Shown in pieces: positions 1 through 10,759 of a DNA stretch of 64,000 nucleotides; the first letter of the stretch is position 1; every line of letters begins with the position of its first letter. The notes under the pieces are model-generated. The model was given only the letters and a program-made list of their open reading frames with translations. It did not search any database and was not told where the DNA came from. Source of the DNA: Selaginella moellendorffii (Eukaryota; Streptophyta; Lycopodiopsida; Selaginellales; Selaginellaceae); contig NW_003314265.1 of the NCBI RefSeq assembly GCF_000143415.4, forward strand, positions 3,126,680 to 3,190,679, written 5' to 3'. The position numbers and the translations under genes are program-made.

Positions 1-1590
1 GTTGTGGAGGGACTACACGGCCATATAATCCAGCGTGGTTACGCTCGAGATACGTTCGTAGCCACTGCACTGCTCGACACTTACAGCAAGTGCGGAAGGC
101 TGGAGGAGGCACGTTGCGTATTTGAAACACTCAGCCTTGGAGACCGCAACGTTGTTTGCTGGACTGCCATGGTCTCCGCCTACGGGCAGCACGGTTTCTT
201 TGGAGAAGCGCTGCTGTATTTCCAACTCATGCAGCTCCAGGGTGAAGCTCCAAACAAGGTGACAATGGCTGCCGTGCTGACTGCTTGCTCGAAAGTGGAA
301 CTTGAAGCTGATGAACTCAAGAGCGTGATGCGGGTATACCGGTGCTGCGTCGAACTTGGACATGATCGAGAGCTCGTGGTTGGAAATGCCGCTCTGAGCG
401 TCCATGCCAAACTGGGAAACTTGAGGGAGGCCCGTGAGATCTTCTCTAGGATGTGGACACGCAACGTTGTCAGCTGGAACTCCATCCTGTCGGCCTGTGC
501 TCAAGTCGGAGAAAGCAGGGAATGCCGGTGCCTGTTTCGACATATGCTGCTGGAGAGCGACTCCAGACCTGACAACTATACCTTCATCACCATCCTCGGC
601 GTTTGCAAGCAGAGCCGAGAGGATCTAACTCATGGAAGGCTTCTTCATCAACTTGCCAGGGAGAGCAGCGGCAGCCTGGATCTTATCGTCGCGACAGCCT
701 TGGTTCACATGTACTCGGAATGTGGAAGCCTCGAGGACGCGGCGACGACTTTCGGCACGATACAGCAGCCTGATGTGGTGTCTTGGAATGCGATGATCTC
801 GGCCCTGTCGCACTATGGCGAGTTCCAGAGAGTTTTCGACTTGTTCCAGCGGATGAAAGACTCCAAAGTTGCTCCCGACAGCCTCACATTCGTTGCGGTC
901 CTGAATGCATGCACCGCCAACTCGGAGCTCGAGCTTGGCCAACGTGTTTTCTCCGAGGCAGTCCGGGCAGGATTTGGAGCAGAAGTCGCAGCAGCTGGCA
1001 TCAACCTGTTTGGAAAGTGTGGAAAGCTGGAAGCCGCAGTGGAAACGTTCCTGACGCTAGTGCCACACGAGAAAAGCTTGCTGGCTTGGAACGGACTGGC
1101 CACGGCGTTGGCTCACGGCGCAAGGCCGAGCGAAGTGATCCGAGTGCTCGAGTGCATGCGGCTATCGGGCATTGATCCGGACTTGGTGACTTTCGTGAGC
1201 GTTCTCTCCACACTGAGTCATGCCGGATTCGTGGAGGCCTGCTGCTACCAGTTGAGCTCCATGAGCACGGATCACGGCCTTACTCCATCGGCTACTCACT
1301 ACTGCTGCGTGATCGACGTGCTCGGCCGGGCTGGATTGCTGGACGAGGCCGAGGAGATGGTGGCCGTCAAACTTAGAAACAGGAGGCAGGAGCTTTCATC
1401 ATCCCGAAGTAGCGGTGGCAGTGGTGATGACCCTCTCGTCGTTCTCTGGACGAGCTTCCTAGCCGCGTGCGGGATCCATGGAGACTCGGAGCGTGGGAAG
1501 CGAGCAGTGGAGAGAATTCTCGCGCGCCAGCCTGAGGATGCTGCAACGTACGTAGTCTTGTCCAACATTGCTTCTCTGGGAGGAACGTAA
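1..1590 (+). CDS. PLS-class pentatricopeptide repeat protein, 5' end outside window
   Basis: Open from base 1 to a TAA at 1588-1590 with no intron, so the true start lies upstream. The protein is an array of about 31-36-residue PPR units; motifs such as VVCWTAMVSAYGQHG, NVVSWNSILSACAQVG and DVVSWNAMISALSHYG are PPR helices of PLS-type proteins. Such proteins bind organellar RNA and act in editing, splicing or stabilisation. Near the C terminus HYCCVIDVLGRAGLLDEAEEM and YVVLSNIASLGGT mark the start of the E region, but the frame stops there, so E2/DYW domains are absent. This is the intact member of an inverted duplication; the partner on the minus strand near 17.2-19.6 kb is a pseudogene. Its end is tail-to-tail, 74 bp from the neighbouring minus-strand gene. 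The RNA target cannot be read from the sequence. Confidence 0.93.
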   Translation, partial: VVEGLHGHIIQRGYARDTFVATALLDTYSKCGRLEEARCVFETLSLGDRNVVCWTAMVSAYGQHGFFGEALLYFQLMQLQGEAPNKVTMAAVLTACSKVELEADELKSVMRVYRCCVELGHDRELVVGNAALSVHAKLGNLREAREIFSRMWTRNVVSWNSILSACAQVGESRECRCLFRHMLLESDSRPDNYTFITILGVCKQSREDLTHGRLLHQLARESSGSLDLIVATALVHMYSECGSLEDAATTFGTIQQPDVVSWNAMISALSHYGEFQRVFDLFQRMKDSKVAPDSLTFVAVLNACTANSELELGQRVFSEAVRAGFGAEVAAAGINLFGKCGKLEAAVETFLTLVPHEKSLLAWNGLATALAHGARPSEVIRVLECMRLSGIDPDLVTFVSVLSTLSHAGFVEACCYQLSSMSTDHGLTPSATHYCCVIDVLGRAGLLDEAEEMVAVKLRNRRQELSSSRSSGGSGDDPLVVLWTSFLAACGIHGDSERGKRAVERILARQPEDAATYVVLSNIASLGGT

Positions 1591-1663
1591 CTTGCTTGTG
1601 TCCTAAAGAGTAACACTGGAAGTCAGACATAGTAACTTGTTCTCGAAACTTTTACCTGTGGAT

Positions 1664-2099
1664 CTATATGATCCACCGCTGCCTCCATATCTCCCTGCGC
1701 TTCCGAAATGTCAGCCCAAAGTTTTAATCAGTTGACATGAATGAATCCACTTACTGGTGACTTCCATGCCCAAGCGCTGGGCGAGTTCCTGTAGCTCCAC
1801 CACCTTTTCGTCATCACGGAGAATGAGCTGCAGCTCGGGCGGCCCCCTGCGCAGAAAAGAGGTTAGCGAGCAAGAACCCAAAAAAACAAGAAAGGGAGAA
1901 ACAGAGAATCAAGATTCAAGAGAGAAAGACCCTTAAACTCACCTCAACAAGAGCGTCGATGTCAATAGCGATTGAAGAGATCTCCTGGGCTGCAGCGAGG
2001 GATGTCCTCTTGGCGAGCTTCCACTCCTTGTGGACCAAGAAAAGGGCAGAAAAATCCACCACGATAACCACCGCAAAGAAGAGAAAGAAGAACACCATC
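1664..2099 (-). CDS. Short single-pass membrane protein, shortened duplicate of the gene at 15.7-17.1 kb
   Basis: Proposed exons on the minus strand: 2099-1943, 1827-1755 and 1694-1664 (86 codons). The N terminus MVFFFLFFAVVIVV is one strong hydrophobic segment followed by a basic stretch, suggesting a signal anchor. The exon 2 acceptor is chosen at the CTGCAG ending 1828 because the upstream candidate near 1845 gives a shifted frame. The last exon ends at a TAG that is also the stop of the longer duplicate. Compared with that duplicate, about 0.9 kb holding most of exons 3-5 is missing here, so only the membrane anchor and a short tail remain. Function unknown. It may be a non-functional remnant. 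Confidence 0.5.
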
Positions 2100-2277
2100 T
2101 TTGAGACAAGCGAAGCTTGGCGCGCGCGAGAGAGAGAGGAGTGCCCACACACACGCAGTCCAATAAAAATAAAAATGGCCGACTTAGCCCTAGAACGATA
2201 TGATTTTAGCCCCTAAAGAATGCCAGCTGGTCCTTTAAGAAATCTGGTTTTAGGGTTTATAGACTAGGGTTTAAGGA

Positions 2278-5200
2278 ATGAGTGACGAGGCGCTGAAAGC
2301 CGATGTCGCCTCGTTCGCTGCGAATTTGGGGCTCGCGTCGTCGCAGGTAGGCTTCAATGATGCGGATTTCCGGAAGAAGGGGCCTCTGAAGCGCGGCACC
2401 GCCAGAAATCCCGACAAGGCCGAGAAATCCCAGAGGATCCCCAGGAAGAAGAAGGAAACCGGAGGTAACAGTAGAAGAGATGGTAGAAATGCGGGCTCTC
2501 AAGCTAGGAAATGGCCTCCACCGAAGCCAAGGGCCGAGGATTGGAAGAACGAGGCGAAGAAAGTAAATGTGAGCGTAGCCAAGGTCAGGTTTGGGAAGGA
2601 TGTCGTTCACTCGCTTTCGCGCTGGGCTGGAAGTGGCGAGAAATGGTACGAGACTGCCGCGGGGATTTCGTCGGCTATCCAGTTCGTGGAACCGGAGAAA
2701 GAGGTGGCTGATGGTTTTGTCCAGCTGAAACGCAAGGAGGCCGAGGCATTGCTCCAGCTGGTTGCGGTGGAGTTCGAGAGATCAAGGCGGAACAGCAGTG
2801 ACATGAGGATGATCCAATCGGCTCGCAGGTCGGGGACTTCTGGAGACAAAGTTGCTGCCATGACTATCTTGATCCAGGAAAATCCTGTGGCAAATCTTCA
2901 GACGCTGGACTCGCTTCTCGGTAAGTATTGGTGCGAGTGTGTGTCTTGGGTTTGTGGTAACGCTTCATTTTCAGCAATGGTTACCTCGAAGGGAGGCAAA
3001 CGACACGCCTTGTCCGGGCTAGACGTCTTGAAAGAATTGTTTATCATGAGGTAGGCTTCCAAGTTTGATTGTTTTCCTCTTGAGATTTTAACTTAACCAG
3101 GCGTCAGCTTGTTGCCAGATCGGAAACTGACATATTTTGCTCGGCAACCGCTCGCGACTTTGCCTGAAACCAAAGAAGGTGCAATTCTCCTTTTGTGGTG
3201 GTTTTGGGAGGATTGCATTAAAGAGAGGTCTTCTGTGATTTTTCATCTGTTGCCCTGCTTGCTCACTGACTGATTGTTTTATCCAGGTACGAGAAGTTCG
3301 TGAATGCTGTTATAGAGGGAACCAAAGATGCGCTTGTCTACCTTAAGCTGAAAACAGTGAAGGTACTCGTTCGGTGAAATTCTACATTTTCCCGCTTAAG
3401 AATAGTTTCCATAGACTCTGTACGAACTCTTGAAGGCGAAACCGGAACAAGAAAAGAAGCTGCTCTCAGCTGTCGTTAACAAGGTATTACTTACAGTTAT
3501 TTCAGCTGCATTGTTTACGCTCGTTACGGGCAGCTTGGTGATCCTGAGAGAAAGGCTGCCTCCAATGCTGGTTATTTTCTGTCGTGCCTTTTGAAAGAAC
3601 ATCCCAATATGACGGTAACTGATACCTCAGATTCATTTGAGCTAGTGGCTCATATTTTTGTTGCAGAAAGTAGTGTTGAACGAAGTGGAGGCATTTATGT
3701 TTCGGCCAAATCTTGGAATGCGCGCAATTTACTATGCGGTAATTTCTTGTTTGCTCATTTCGTTTTCAAATTGCAAAATGTTACTAATCTGTTCCATTTC
3801 CTAGTCCGTGTTCATGAACCAATTACGACTAAGCTATAAAGGCGAAGGCCCAAATCTTGCGAAACAACTGATCGACATTTATTTTGTAATGTTTAAGGTA
3901 TGCTTGGCTGTCTGTTTCTTCTTGAAAGGATCAATTTTGAATGCTTAGACCATCACCAGTCGTGGAATGAAGAAAGATACAAATCCGCAAAAGAAACCAC
4001 GAAAGCAGTCTGAGGGCGCTACAAATGAAGATAATTCCAACAGCGAAGCTTCAGCTCTCGATTCGCGATTAATATCGTCGCTTTTGACAGTAAGTCTTGC
4101 TCACGGCATCCTTGTACCTTTTTTACTGTGTTCTGTAGGGAGTAAACAAGGCTTTTCGATTCGTAACCGAGGACAGCGCTGAAAACATTATTGAGGAACA
4201 CACGCCGTCCTTGTTCCTTCTGGTAAGGATTTTCTTGTCGATCTAAATGGCGATCTAAATGGCGCCTTTTGTTTAGGCACACTCTACAAATTTTAACGTC
4301 GCAGTGCAAGCTCTTCTCCTTTTGCATCAGATTCTCGCTAAGCATCAAACCGTCAGCGAACGTTTCTACCGTGCTCTTTATTCTGTTATGCTTTCGCCTG
4401 CGCTTCTAAAATCTTCTAAGGTGAGATTCCTCGAGGAACTGTTGCTAGAGATGTTTTAATATGTGGCGTTTCAGATTGAGATGTATCTTGCTCTAGTTTT
4501 TAAGGTTCTGAGGTCCGACGTAAGCACGAGTCGGACTTGTGGATTTATAAAGCGTCTCATGCAGGTATCTTCAAGATAGTTTTTTTGTGGCGTTTTCAGG
4601 GTCTATTTCAGGTAGCTGTACACCAATCGCCCGAGCTAGGATGCGCTTTTCTGGTGCTTTTGTCAGAGGTGTTGAAGGCCAAACACATTCTATGGTGGGC
4701 GATGCTCATTTTGTTTCAAAGACTTTCATGTTTTTAATGCTTTGTAATGTTTACAGGAACTTTATCTTAGAACCTGCAAGCCAAGGCGATGACGTCGAAC
4801 ACTTCAAGGACGTGGAACTACCGGAGAACCAAGATGTGTCTGCGTTGCTGCCAGATGCTGCTAGCAAAGAGCCTTTGCGTGACGATAGCGATTCAGAGAT
4901 CGATGTAGACGTTGAAATGGCAGCGGCGCTTGGAGAAGACGGTGACAGCGAGACTGAATTCAACAGAAAAGAAACTGGGAAGAAAATGCAGGCCATGCCT
5001 ACAGCTAAAGCTAGTCCGCTGCTGGCCGAAGCTGCGAAAAATACTCGTAACTCGAAAGGTTATGATCCTCGACATCGTGATCCACTCCACTGGTAAGTGT
5101 GGGTTTCTTAAAAAAAAATATATCTCACATCATGATCTGTGCAGTAAAGCCGATCAGACTTGTTGGTGGGAGCTTGCCATCCTCGCATCACACATTCATC

Positions 5201-6068
5201 CATCCGTTTCAACAATGGCCAAAACGATTCTCTCAAATGCCGCGGTTGTTTACTCCGGTGACCCAATTCAGGACCTTGCCTTCACCGCTTTTCTGGATCG
5301 TTTCGCTGAAAGGAAGCCGAAAGCTCGCAAGATCGGGATTGACAGTACCAAAAAGGTGACCAAATTTTTTTCTACTTCTTTTCACTCATGAAGCTTTGAT
5401 TCCAGGAGGCTGTTTCAAATGCGCCCATGGGCATGAAGTTGGCGTCCTTGGCGGAAGACGACGTTGCTCCATCGGATCTGATCTTCCACAGGTTTTACCG
5501 CGCAAAGGCCGAGGCTATGGGCAAACGCGTGAAGAAGAAAAAGAAAGCGCTCGAGGACTTTGATGACGACATGGTTGGAAGTGACGAAGAACTTAGCAGC
5601 GATGATGAAGAAGGCGGTGATGAAGATGAAGAAGGTGGTGATGCTGGTTTGGTAGACGACGAAGGCGATTCGGAAGAGGAAGAAATCGATAGACTGCTCG
5701 ATGAAAATGACTCGGAGGGTGCAGAGTTTGATCTGCAGGACGACGACGATGATTCATCCGACGACGACGAGAAGCTACCCGAGGTTCTGGTTGTAGACAA
5801 GAAAAACAGTAAGAAGAAGAAGAAGAAGAAGAGCGCAAAGAACGTACCCGACGATGAAGATGAGAGCTCCGATGATGACGAGTTCGATGAGATCTTCCTG
5901 GAGGATACGAAGGACAAGACGAAGAACAAGAACAGAAGGGGCGCGAAGAACAGGACACAAGATGGATCAACGGGGTCAAAGAGAAAATCTCTATATGCAA
6001 GTGCCGAGGATTACACTCACATCTTGGAAGGAGAAGGAAGCATGAACAAAAAGAAAAGCAAACACTAG
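2278..6068 (+). CDS. NOC1: NOC1/MAK21-type ribosome biogenesis factor (CBF/MAK21 family)
   Basis: Sixteen exons: 2278-2920, 2975-3050, 3108-3227, 3287-3362, 3415-3483, 3534-3614, 3667-3738, 3805-3897, 3949-4089, 4139-4222, 4277-4420, 4475-4564, 4612-4694, 4757-5092, 5145-5355, 5406-6068. They give a continuous 993-residue frame. Recognisable family blocks are LLPDRKLTYFARQPL, the VVLNEVEAFMFRPNLGMRA block, GVNKAFRF, ADQTCWWELAILASH and the helical CBF/MAK21 domain around residues 400-650. The C terminus is a long acidic stretch followed by lysine-rich nuclear signals. The family (yeast Mak21/Noc1, human CEBPZ, Arabidopsis SLOW WALKER2) works in the nucleolus with NOC2 in early 60S subunit assembly. 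Length and domain order match plant members. Introns are 46-63 bp. The 3' end converges on MurB with 63 bp between stop codons. Confidence 0.93.
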
Positions 6069-6131
6069 ACATTGAGAATGAAAGCTTCCTTTTTCTCTCT
6101 CCCGTGTACCTGGTTGTGGAGGAGGGAGCTT

Positions 6132-7304
6132 CTAGTACGGGATGTAACGTACTTCCTGCTCCAACTGGATGCCACTCTCGGCTCTCACGCGGTCCTTGAT
6201 CACCGAGATGAGGGACAAGACGTCGCTGGCTTTGGCGCCGCCCGTGTTGATCAAGAAGTTGGCGTGAAGCTCGGACACCTTTGCTCCTCCAATCCTCAGC
6301 CCTTTGAGCCCCACGGCCTCTATCAAGGCTCCCGCTGATTGGCACCCCTTGCCTGGATTTCGAAACACACACCCTGCGCTTCGCTCGTTCACTGGCTGGG
6401 TTTGCTTTCTCCTGCCGGAAGGTCGTGATGTTAGATGGAAGTGATGGGAGAAGGCTGAGCTCTCACCTGGCGAGATAGTCTCTTTGCCTGTCGCGAGAGA
6501 GAGGGCACGGCTGGAGCTGGAAGGTGGCGAAGAGAATGGCTCCAAGGTCTGGCATTCCCTGGAATGGAGACTTCCGGTAGCTGCAGGCAAGCTCTCCTTG
6601 TTTCTTCAGCAGCTCGCGTGTTTGTCCGTTCGTGTCGACGAACTCCACCGCCTCGAGAACTTCTATTGTTTCCTAGGCGCAACAAGTTGATGCTCGGGTT
6701 TTACTTACTTGAAAACATGGAAGGATCAAAGACATACCTGGCCATCAGCTCCAGCATTCATAAACACTGCCCCGCCTACAGTCCCAGGAATGCCAGACGC
6801 AAACTCGAGCCCCCCGAAACCCTGCTTTGACGTGTGAATGCCCAGGAGATTGAAAGGATAGCCACTGCCAACTCGGTAGCGTCCACAGCCATTCTCGTGC
6901 ATGTCGTTGATCCGACTGAGGATTACACAGCCGTCGAATCCGCGATCGTCGAAGAGGCAATTGGATCCTTTTCCCAGAGCCAGGAACTTGAGGTTGTGCT
7001 CGCGGCAGTGCCTGTGAAGGAAATGCTAAACTACGACAGAGACAGTGAAAAAAAAAACAACATACCTTATAGAAGAAACGAGCTGCTCTCTGTTTCGGAC
7101 TTCTACAAAGAGCCGCGCAGCTCCGCCAATGCCCCAAGTCGATAGTTCACTAAGAAGCTTGCCTCTCACAAACTCAGGAGCCTGATCCTCGGAGCCAAAA
7201 CTCGGTGAACAAGATGAGCAGAGTGATCCCACCTTTTTCCTTGTCTTGTCACCAGCACCCAGAAATGTAGGAGGCGGAGCCGACTGCCTAGCATTCACTG
7301 CCAT
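6132..7304 (-). CDS. MurB: UDP-N-acetylenolpyruvoylglucosamine reductase (MurB), plastid-targeted
   Basis: Exons on the minus strand: 7304-7066, 7011-6738, 6672-6467, 6411-6132 (332 aa). MurB reduces UDP-GlcNAc-enolpyruvate to UDP-MurNAc with NADPH and FAD, the second committed step of peptidoglycan synthesis. Visible family motifs: LGKGSN (FAD binding), GIPGTVGGAVFMNAGADG, YRKSPFQ, the catalytic serine in SAGCVFRNP, HANFLINTGGAKASD, and the C-terminal glutamate in LEQEVRYI. The first roughly 50 residues are rich in Ser, Ala and basic residues and precede the conserved domain, as expected for a chloroplast transit peptide. The start is the ATG at 7304; an in-frame TTG just upstream is not used. 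The gene starts 66 bp from the end of the SUN gene on the same strand. Mosses and lycophytes keep a plastid peptidoglycan pathway used in chloroplast division. Confidence 0.95.
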
Positions 7305-7370
7305 TGCCAAAACCCTATAGCAACTCCCTCTAACTCTACCATACTGTACAAGCGCCTCCCATCTGTTTCC

Positions 7371-8775
7371 TCAAGCCATAACTCCGTCCTCAGTGCCATG
7401 TACTCGCAACCGATACAAGCAAGTGTGCGTCGGACTGCCGTAGTTTGAGAGGACGTGCAACCGGATCATGTTGACTGAGGATGTCGGCTTGTCGGAAAGA
7501 TCGAATGTCTGGATGCTTCCTTTGTCGAGATCATACGTGAACCTCCCAAGAGAAGTAACGTTCCTGGCATCGAGAACGTCGTCTTTCACAGTACGCCAAG
7601 CAAAGATCTCGAAATCTCTGGGTGCACTTCTTGGGTCATAGGCTACTTTCTGAGAAAGCCAGCTGTTAGACCGAGAAACACAAAGAGAAAATCAACTTTT
7701 GCGTTACCTTAGACAAGTGCTCCAATGTCACCGCTTCTGGAAAAATGTGAGCCCGCAGCCTGATCTCCACTGTCACATTGCTGCCTTTGAGAGGCAGACA
7801 CTGCCCGGGCTCTCCAAAGCTGGGCCGGAGAAGCCTATCAGCCATCGGGTGCCTCCGAAAAACACCCGGGAGGACATGAATCCCCAGCCTGGTCCAGTGC
7901 AGCCCCTGGAAGTAGCCGTCCGAGTGATGAACCACCTTTCCTCCACCACTTTCCAGAGCAAAATCCACCCTCCCGATCCCATCCGCGGCATGCGTCTCCA
8001 GTTCACTCTGCACCACCTTTCTCGCGGCTGCGCGCACGTCGTCCAGGCTAATGGCCTTGTCACTCCCTTCTCGAGCGCGCTGGTCCATGGCCGACTTGAC
8101 GAGCTCCAAAGTCTCCTCCCTGGACAAGAGCTCCTGGCTGTAGAGCATCTTGAGCGAGTTGTCCACCTTTTGGACCTGAGCCTTGATGCTTCCAATGTCC
8201 TTCTCGAAGCCCCGGGTCCTCTCCGACAGCTTCTCCTCCAGCTCCGATCGAACGCCCGACACTTCCTTGCCGATCTTGTCGTCCACCACATCCAGCTGCA
8301 CTTGCAACCACTTGCTCGTCTTCCTCATGAAATCCTCCACCTCCGAGACCTTCGCTGCCGTGGGCGTCTCTGGGAGAAGCTGCCCTTGATCGCTCTCGCG
8401 GAGGCTCAACAGCGTGGTGCTTATCCCCGCAGCCGCGAAGAGGAGGAGAAACACCTTGGCGGCGGAGAAAAACTCCCAGCTCTTGCGGATCTCCTGGCAA
8501 GAATCCTGGAACTCTACCTGAAGGTTCTTCTTAGCGGCAGGAGCCGCCGCGTCGGCAGCGGCATTCTTCTCCTTGAGCGCCTTCGCCCTGGACGCGGCCA
8601 CAGTCCTGGTCGGGAGCGCCTCCTTGGTAGCAAAATTGAATGAAGGAAGAGGAAGATTGGTAGCGGCAGCAACAGCAGCACGCTGGGCCTCGATCGCCGC
8701 CGCCGCCTCCGTGTCCGCCGCGGCAGCTGGCTTGGTCCGCCGCCTGCTCTGCCTCGCGGCGCCAGCGCCAGCCAT
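7371..8775 (-). CDS. SUN1: SUN-domain inner nuclear membrane protein
   Basis: Two exons, 8775-7708 and 7649-7371, 448 aa. The order is: a basic, Ala-rich nucleoplasmic N terminus; one transmembrane segment at about 107-124 (KVFLLLFAAAGISTTLLSL); a coiled-coil region at about 140-250; and a C-terminal SUN domain from about 265 (RVDFALESGGGKVVHHSDGYF) to the end (YRLRVHGTEDG). This is the layout of plant SUN1/SUN2. These proteins sit in the inner nuclear membrane and bind KASH proteins in the perinuclear space to form LINC complexes that govern nuclear shape, movement and meiotic chromosome motion. The start is the ATG at 8775; the in-frame GTG two codons upstream is ignored. The single intron sits within the SUN domain. 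The choice between SUN1 and SUN2 is not resolvable here. Confidence 0.95.
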
Positions 8776-8963
8776 AATCACTCCTTTCCAGGCCAGAACC
8801 GATCAAGAAACGCACTCACCGCTGGGCGCCCTGGACGATACTTCCTCCTCGCTCTCTTAAAGAACCCTATGTTTCGTTTTCCCACCAAATCCCGGCCAAT
8901 TCAAATAACAAAATAGAAACCGGCGTTTCATATCCACCCGAAGCATATTCCCTGGCTCTCTCC

Positions 8964-10199
8964 TTACATCCGCCGCTCTAGTTCCGTACTGGCCACATTG
9001 TATGGCCACTGGTGGTGGAGCTGGTCGATCATGGACGCCGGCGCCATCGCCGGCCGCCCCCCACCGTCGATCGCGCCACGCCTTTCCAGCATCAGACGGC
9101 TGGTGTGCTGGTGCCACATGCGCATGAATCTCCGCCACCTCAGCATCTCCGCCAGCGCCACGTCGGTGCCAGGCTGGCGCAGCCGGACCGAGTCGGCCCG
9201 GCGGGCGCGCGGCCGGGCCGGGATGTGCTGCGCGAATATGTTGGCAGATGGGCAGGATCGCTCCACGCTGGCGCCGCCGTCGCCGCCGCGGCCGTAGATG
9301 GGTATGACGTCAGCGTCCGAGACGGCGCCCTTGCAGACCGGGCACTCGTCGTTGTGGGAGTGGACGTGGAGCCACTGGTAGAGGCAGGGCCAGCAAAAGA
9401 GGTGGCCGCAGCTCGTCACCACCGGCTCGCTCGCCACATCGAAGCAAACGTTGCAATCGAAGAAGAACTCCTTCCCGGATCCGGATCGCTGCTGCTGTTG
9501 CTCTTGATCGTCGCAGAGTAGCTTGGCCTGGCTTTGATCTTCATCCTGCTGCTGCTGCTGGTGCTGCTGGGGATTCAAATCCAGCGAAGAAGCTGACGCG
9601 CTGTTCTTCTTCCTCGGGAGATATTGAGACTTTGAGGACGATGACTGTGGAGCTTCAGTGGCAGCCACCGCCGCCACTGCTGCTGCCGGTGTCGCTCTGC
9701 CGCTTGAATTCAATCTGGTGGTCGTAGCAGCGCTGCTGCTCCTGGCGCCCCACCAATCGTGCTCGTGATCTCGATCGCCATCTTCTTGAGGGTGCTGCTC
9801 TTCTCCCTCGAGCAATGCCGCTTCCAGCTCGTCGTCTTCCTCGCGGAGAAAGTGATCGTGGAGGAGCGGCGAGAGATCCAGGTCGAGCTCCTGCCCAGAG
9901 TCAACGTCGGAGAAATCCATCCCCCAGAAGGGCGAGTGGTGTTCGTGGTGGTAGTCGTGGTAGTGGTACGGGTTGCTAAAGTCGATCTCCCCTGGCGATG
10001 GCGGGCTGGGGCTGGGCGGATACTCGAGGAAGAACCTCGTCCAGATCGGCTGTGGCGTCGGCAGAGGCTGGAAGTTAAACATGCCGTGGCCCATGAGCTC
10101 CGATCGCGATGGCTGCCACAGTGGATATGGCGGCGTCGCGGCCGGATGCACGGCTGCTGGGGGCGGCGCTAGGTGGAGATTGAGATCCAGCGAGTCCAT
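8964..10199 (-). CDS. RING-finger E3 ubiquitin ligase, RMA-like
   Basis: Single-exon frame of 411 aa. The N terminus [14 protein letters not shown] resembles the MDLDLNL-type start of plant RMA-related proteins, which is why the ATG at 10199 is preferred over an upstream in-frame ATG at 10307. Low-complexity His, Glu and Gln tracts fill residues 75-245. A C3HC4 RING follows with Cys249, Cys252, Cys264, His266, Cys269, Cys272, Cys286 and Cys289 (core [15 protein letters not shown], then CPVCKG). The RING recruits E2 enzymes for substrate ubiquitination. RMA1-3 carry a C-terminal membrane anchor, but none is evident here; the tail has basic and Trp-rich motifs instead. It therefore fits the longer RMA-like subgroup. 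The substrate is unknown. Confidence 0.9.
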   Translation of the reverse strand: MDSLDLNLHLAPPPAAVHPAATPPYPLWQPSRSELMGHGMFNFQPLPTPQPIWTRFFLEYPPSPSPPSPGEIDFSNPYHYHDYHHEHHSPFWGMDFSDVDSGQELDLDLSPLLHDHFLREEDDELEAALLEGEEQHPQEDGDRDHEHDWWGARSSSAATTTRLNSSGRATPAAAVAAVAATEAPQSSSSKSQYLPRKKNSASASSLDLNPQQHQQQQQDEDQSQAKLLCDDQEQQQQRSGSGKEFFFDCNVCFDVASEPVVTSCGHLFCWPCLYQWLHVHSHNDECPVCKGAVSDADVIPIYGRGGDGGASVERSCPSANIFAQHIPARPRARRADSVRLRQPGTDVALAEMLRWRRFMRMWHQHTSRLMLERRGAIDGGGRPAMAPASMIDQLHHQWPYNVASTELERRM

Positions 10200-10365
10200 G
10201 GCGGCGAAATGCGGCAATCCATCGCGTCCTCGGTAGTAGTGTGGGTGATGATCCTGCAAGAAGATCGGATTGGAGCTACTGGATAGGAAATTTACGGAGC
10301 TTACCATCAAGAAATCTTGGCGCTTCGCTTACGAGAACCCTAGTGTCGCGCTTGCGAGAGATTCT

Positions 10366-10560
10366 TTACCAGAATGGAGGCCGACTGCCGCCGCCGCCGC
10401 TCAATCTTCCAAACAGGAGCTTTGCCGAGAGGAATGCCGCGCCTGCGTAGAGCCCCCAAACGAAGAGCGAGAATGTGAGCTTGGCGGTCACGTACACGGC
10501 GCCCGCGGCGATCCCCGACGCGACCGTCGCGACGAGCTTGTTCCACAGTAGCAGGCCCAT
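10366..10560 (-). CDS. Small two-helix membrane protein, unknown function
   Basis: A 64-residue frame starting at the ATG 10558-10560. Two hydrophobic segments are visible: LLLWNKLVATVASGIAAGA near the start and FSLFVWGLYAGAAFLSAKLL in the second half, followed by GRLSGGGGSRPPFW. It sits between the RING gene (same strand, start 167 bp away) and a plus-strand PPR gene, so its upstream region is probably shared with the PPR gene. A possible GT donor at the very end of the frame means a further exon cannot be excluded. I do not recognise the family. Composition and conserved-looking helices make a real gene more likely than a chance frame. Confidence 0.5.
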   Translation of the reverse strand: MGLLLWNKLVATVASGIAAGAVYVTAKLTFSLFVWGLYAGAAFLSAKLLFGRLSGGGGSRPPFW

Positions 10561-10759
10561 TCTGGCCGCAAAATCCCCCAGGCCTCGATCATCTCCCGCT
10601 CCTCTCAGGAAGAAGAACTAAGAACCCTAATTCATCGCTCGCGCAAGAGCTGCCCCAAAGCGCTCGTGTCCCTTCGTGGCGTGTCCAACAACGGCCCCGA
10701 TATGTTTGAAACCGACGACTGTGATTGACCTAGGGTTCTTGCGATGCCCGGGCTCCGCG

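Larger units (their letters stand above)
1..2160 (+). repeat. Arm A of an inverted segmental duplication (partner 15.6-18.9 kb)
   Basis: The PPR gene, the 74-bp spacer after it and the short membrane-protein gene recur in reverse order and orientation at about 15.6-18.9 kb. Shared non-coding stretches include the spacer (positions 1595-1665 against 17075-17165) and the 5' leader before the membrane-protein start. This shows that a genomic block, not a cDNA, was copied. This arm has lost about 0.9 kb inside the membrane-protein gene but keeps the PPR frame open. Confidence 0.88.

Noticed and set aside
5495-5929. Minus-strand 144-codon Ser-rich frame
   Set aside because: It is the antisense of the acidic Asp/Glu tail of NOC1 and has no other support.
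7699-8643. Plus-strand 314-codon frame
   Set aside because: Lies fully antisense to the SUN gene, whose domains are clear; composition follows from the coiled-coil codons.
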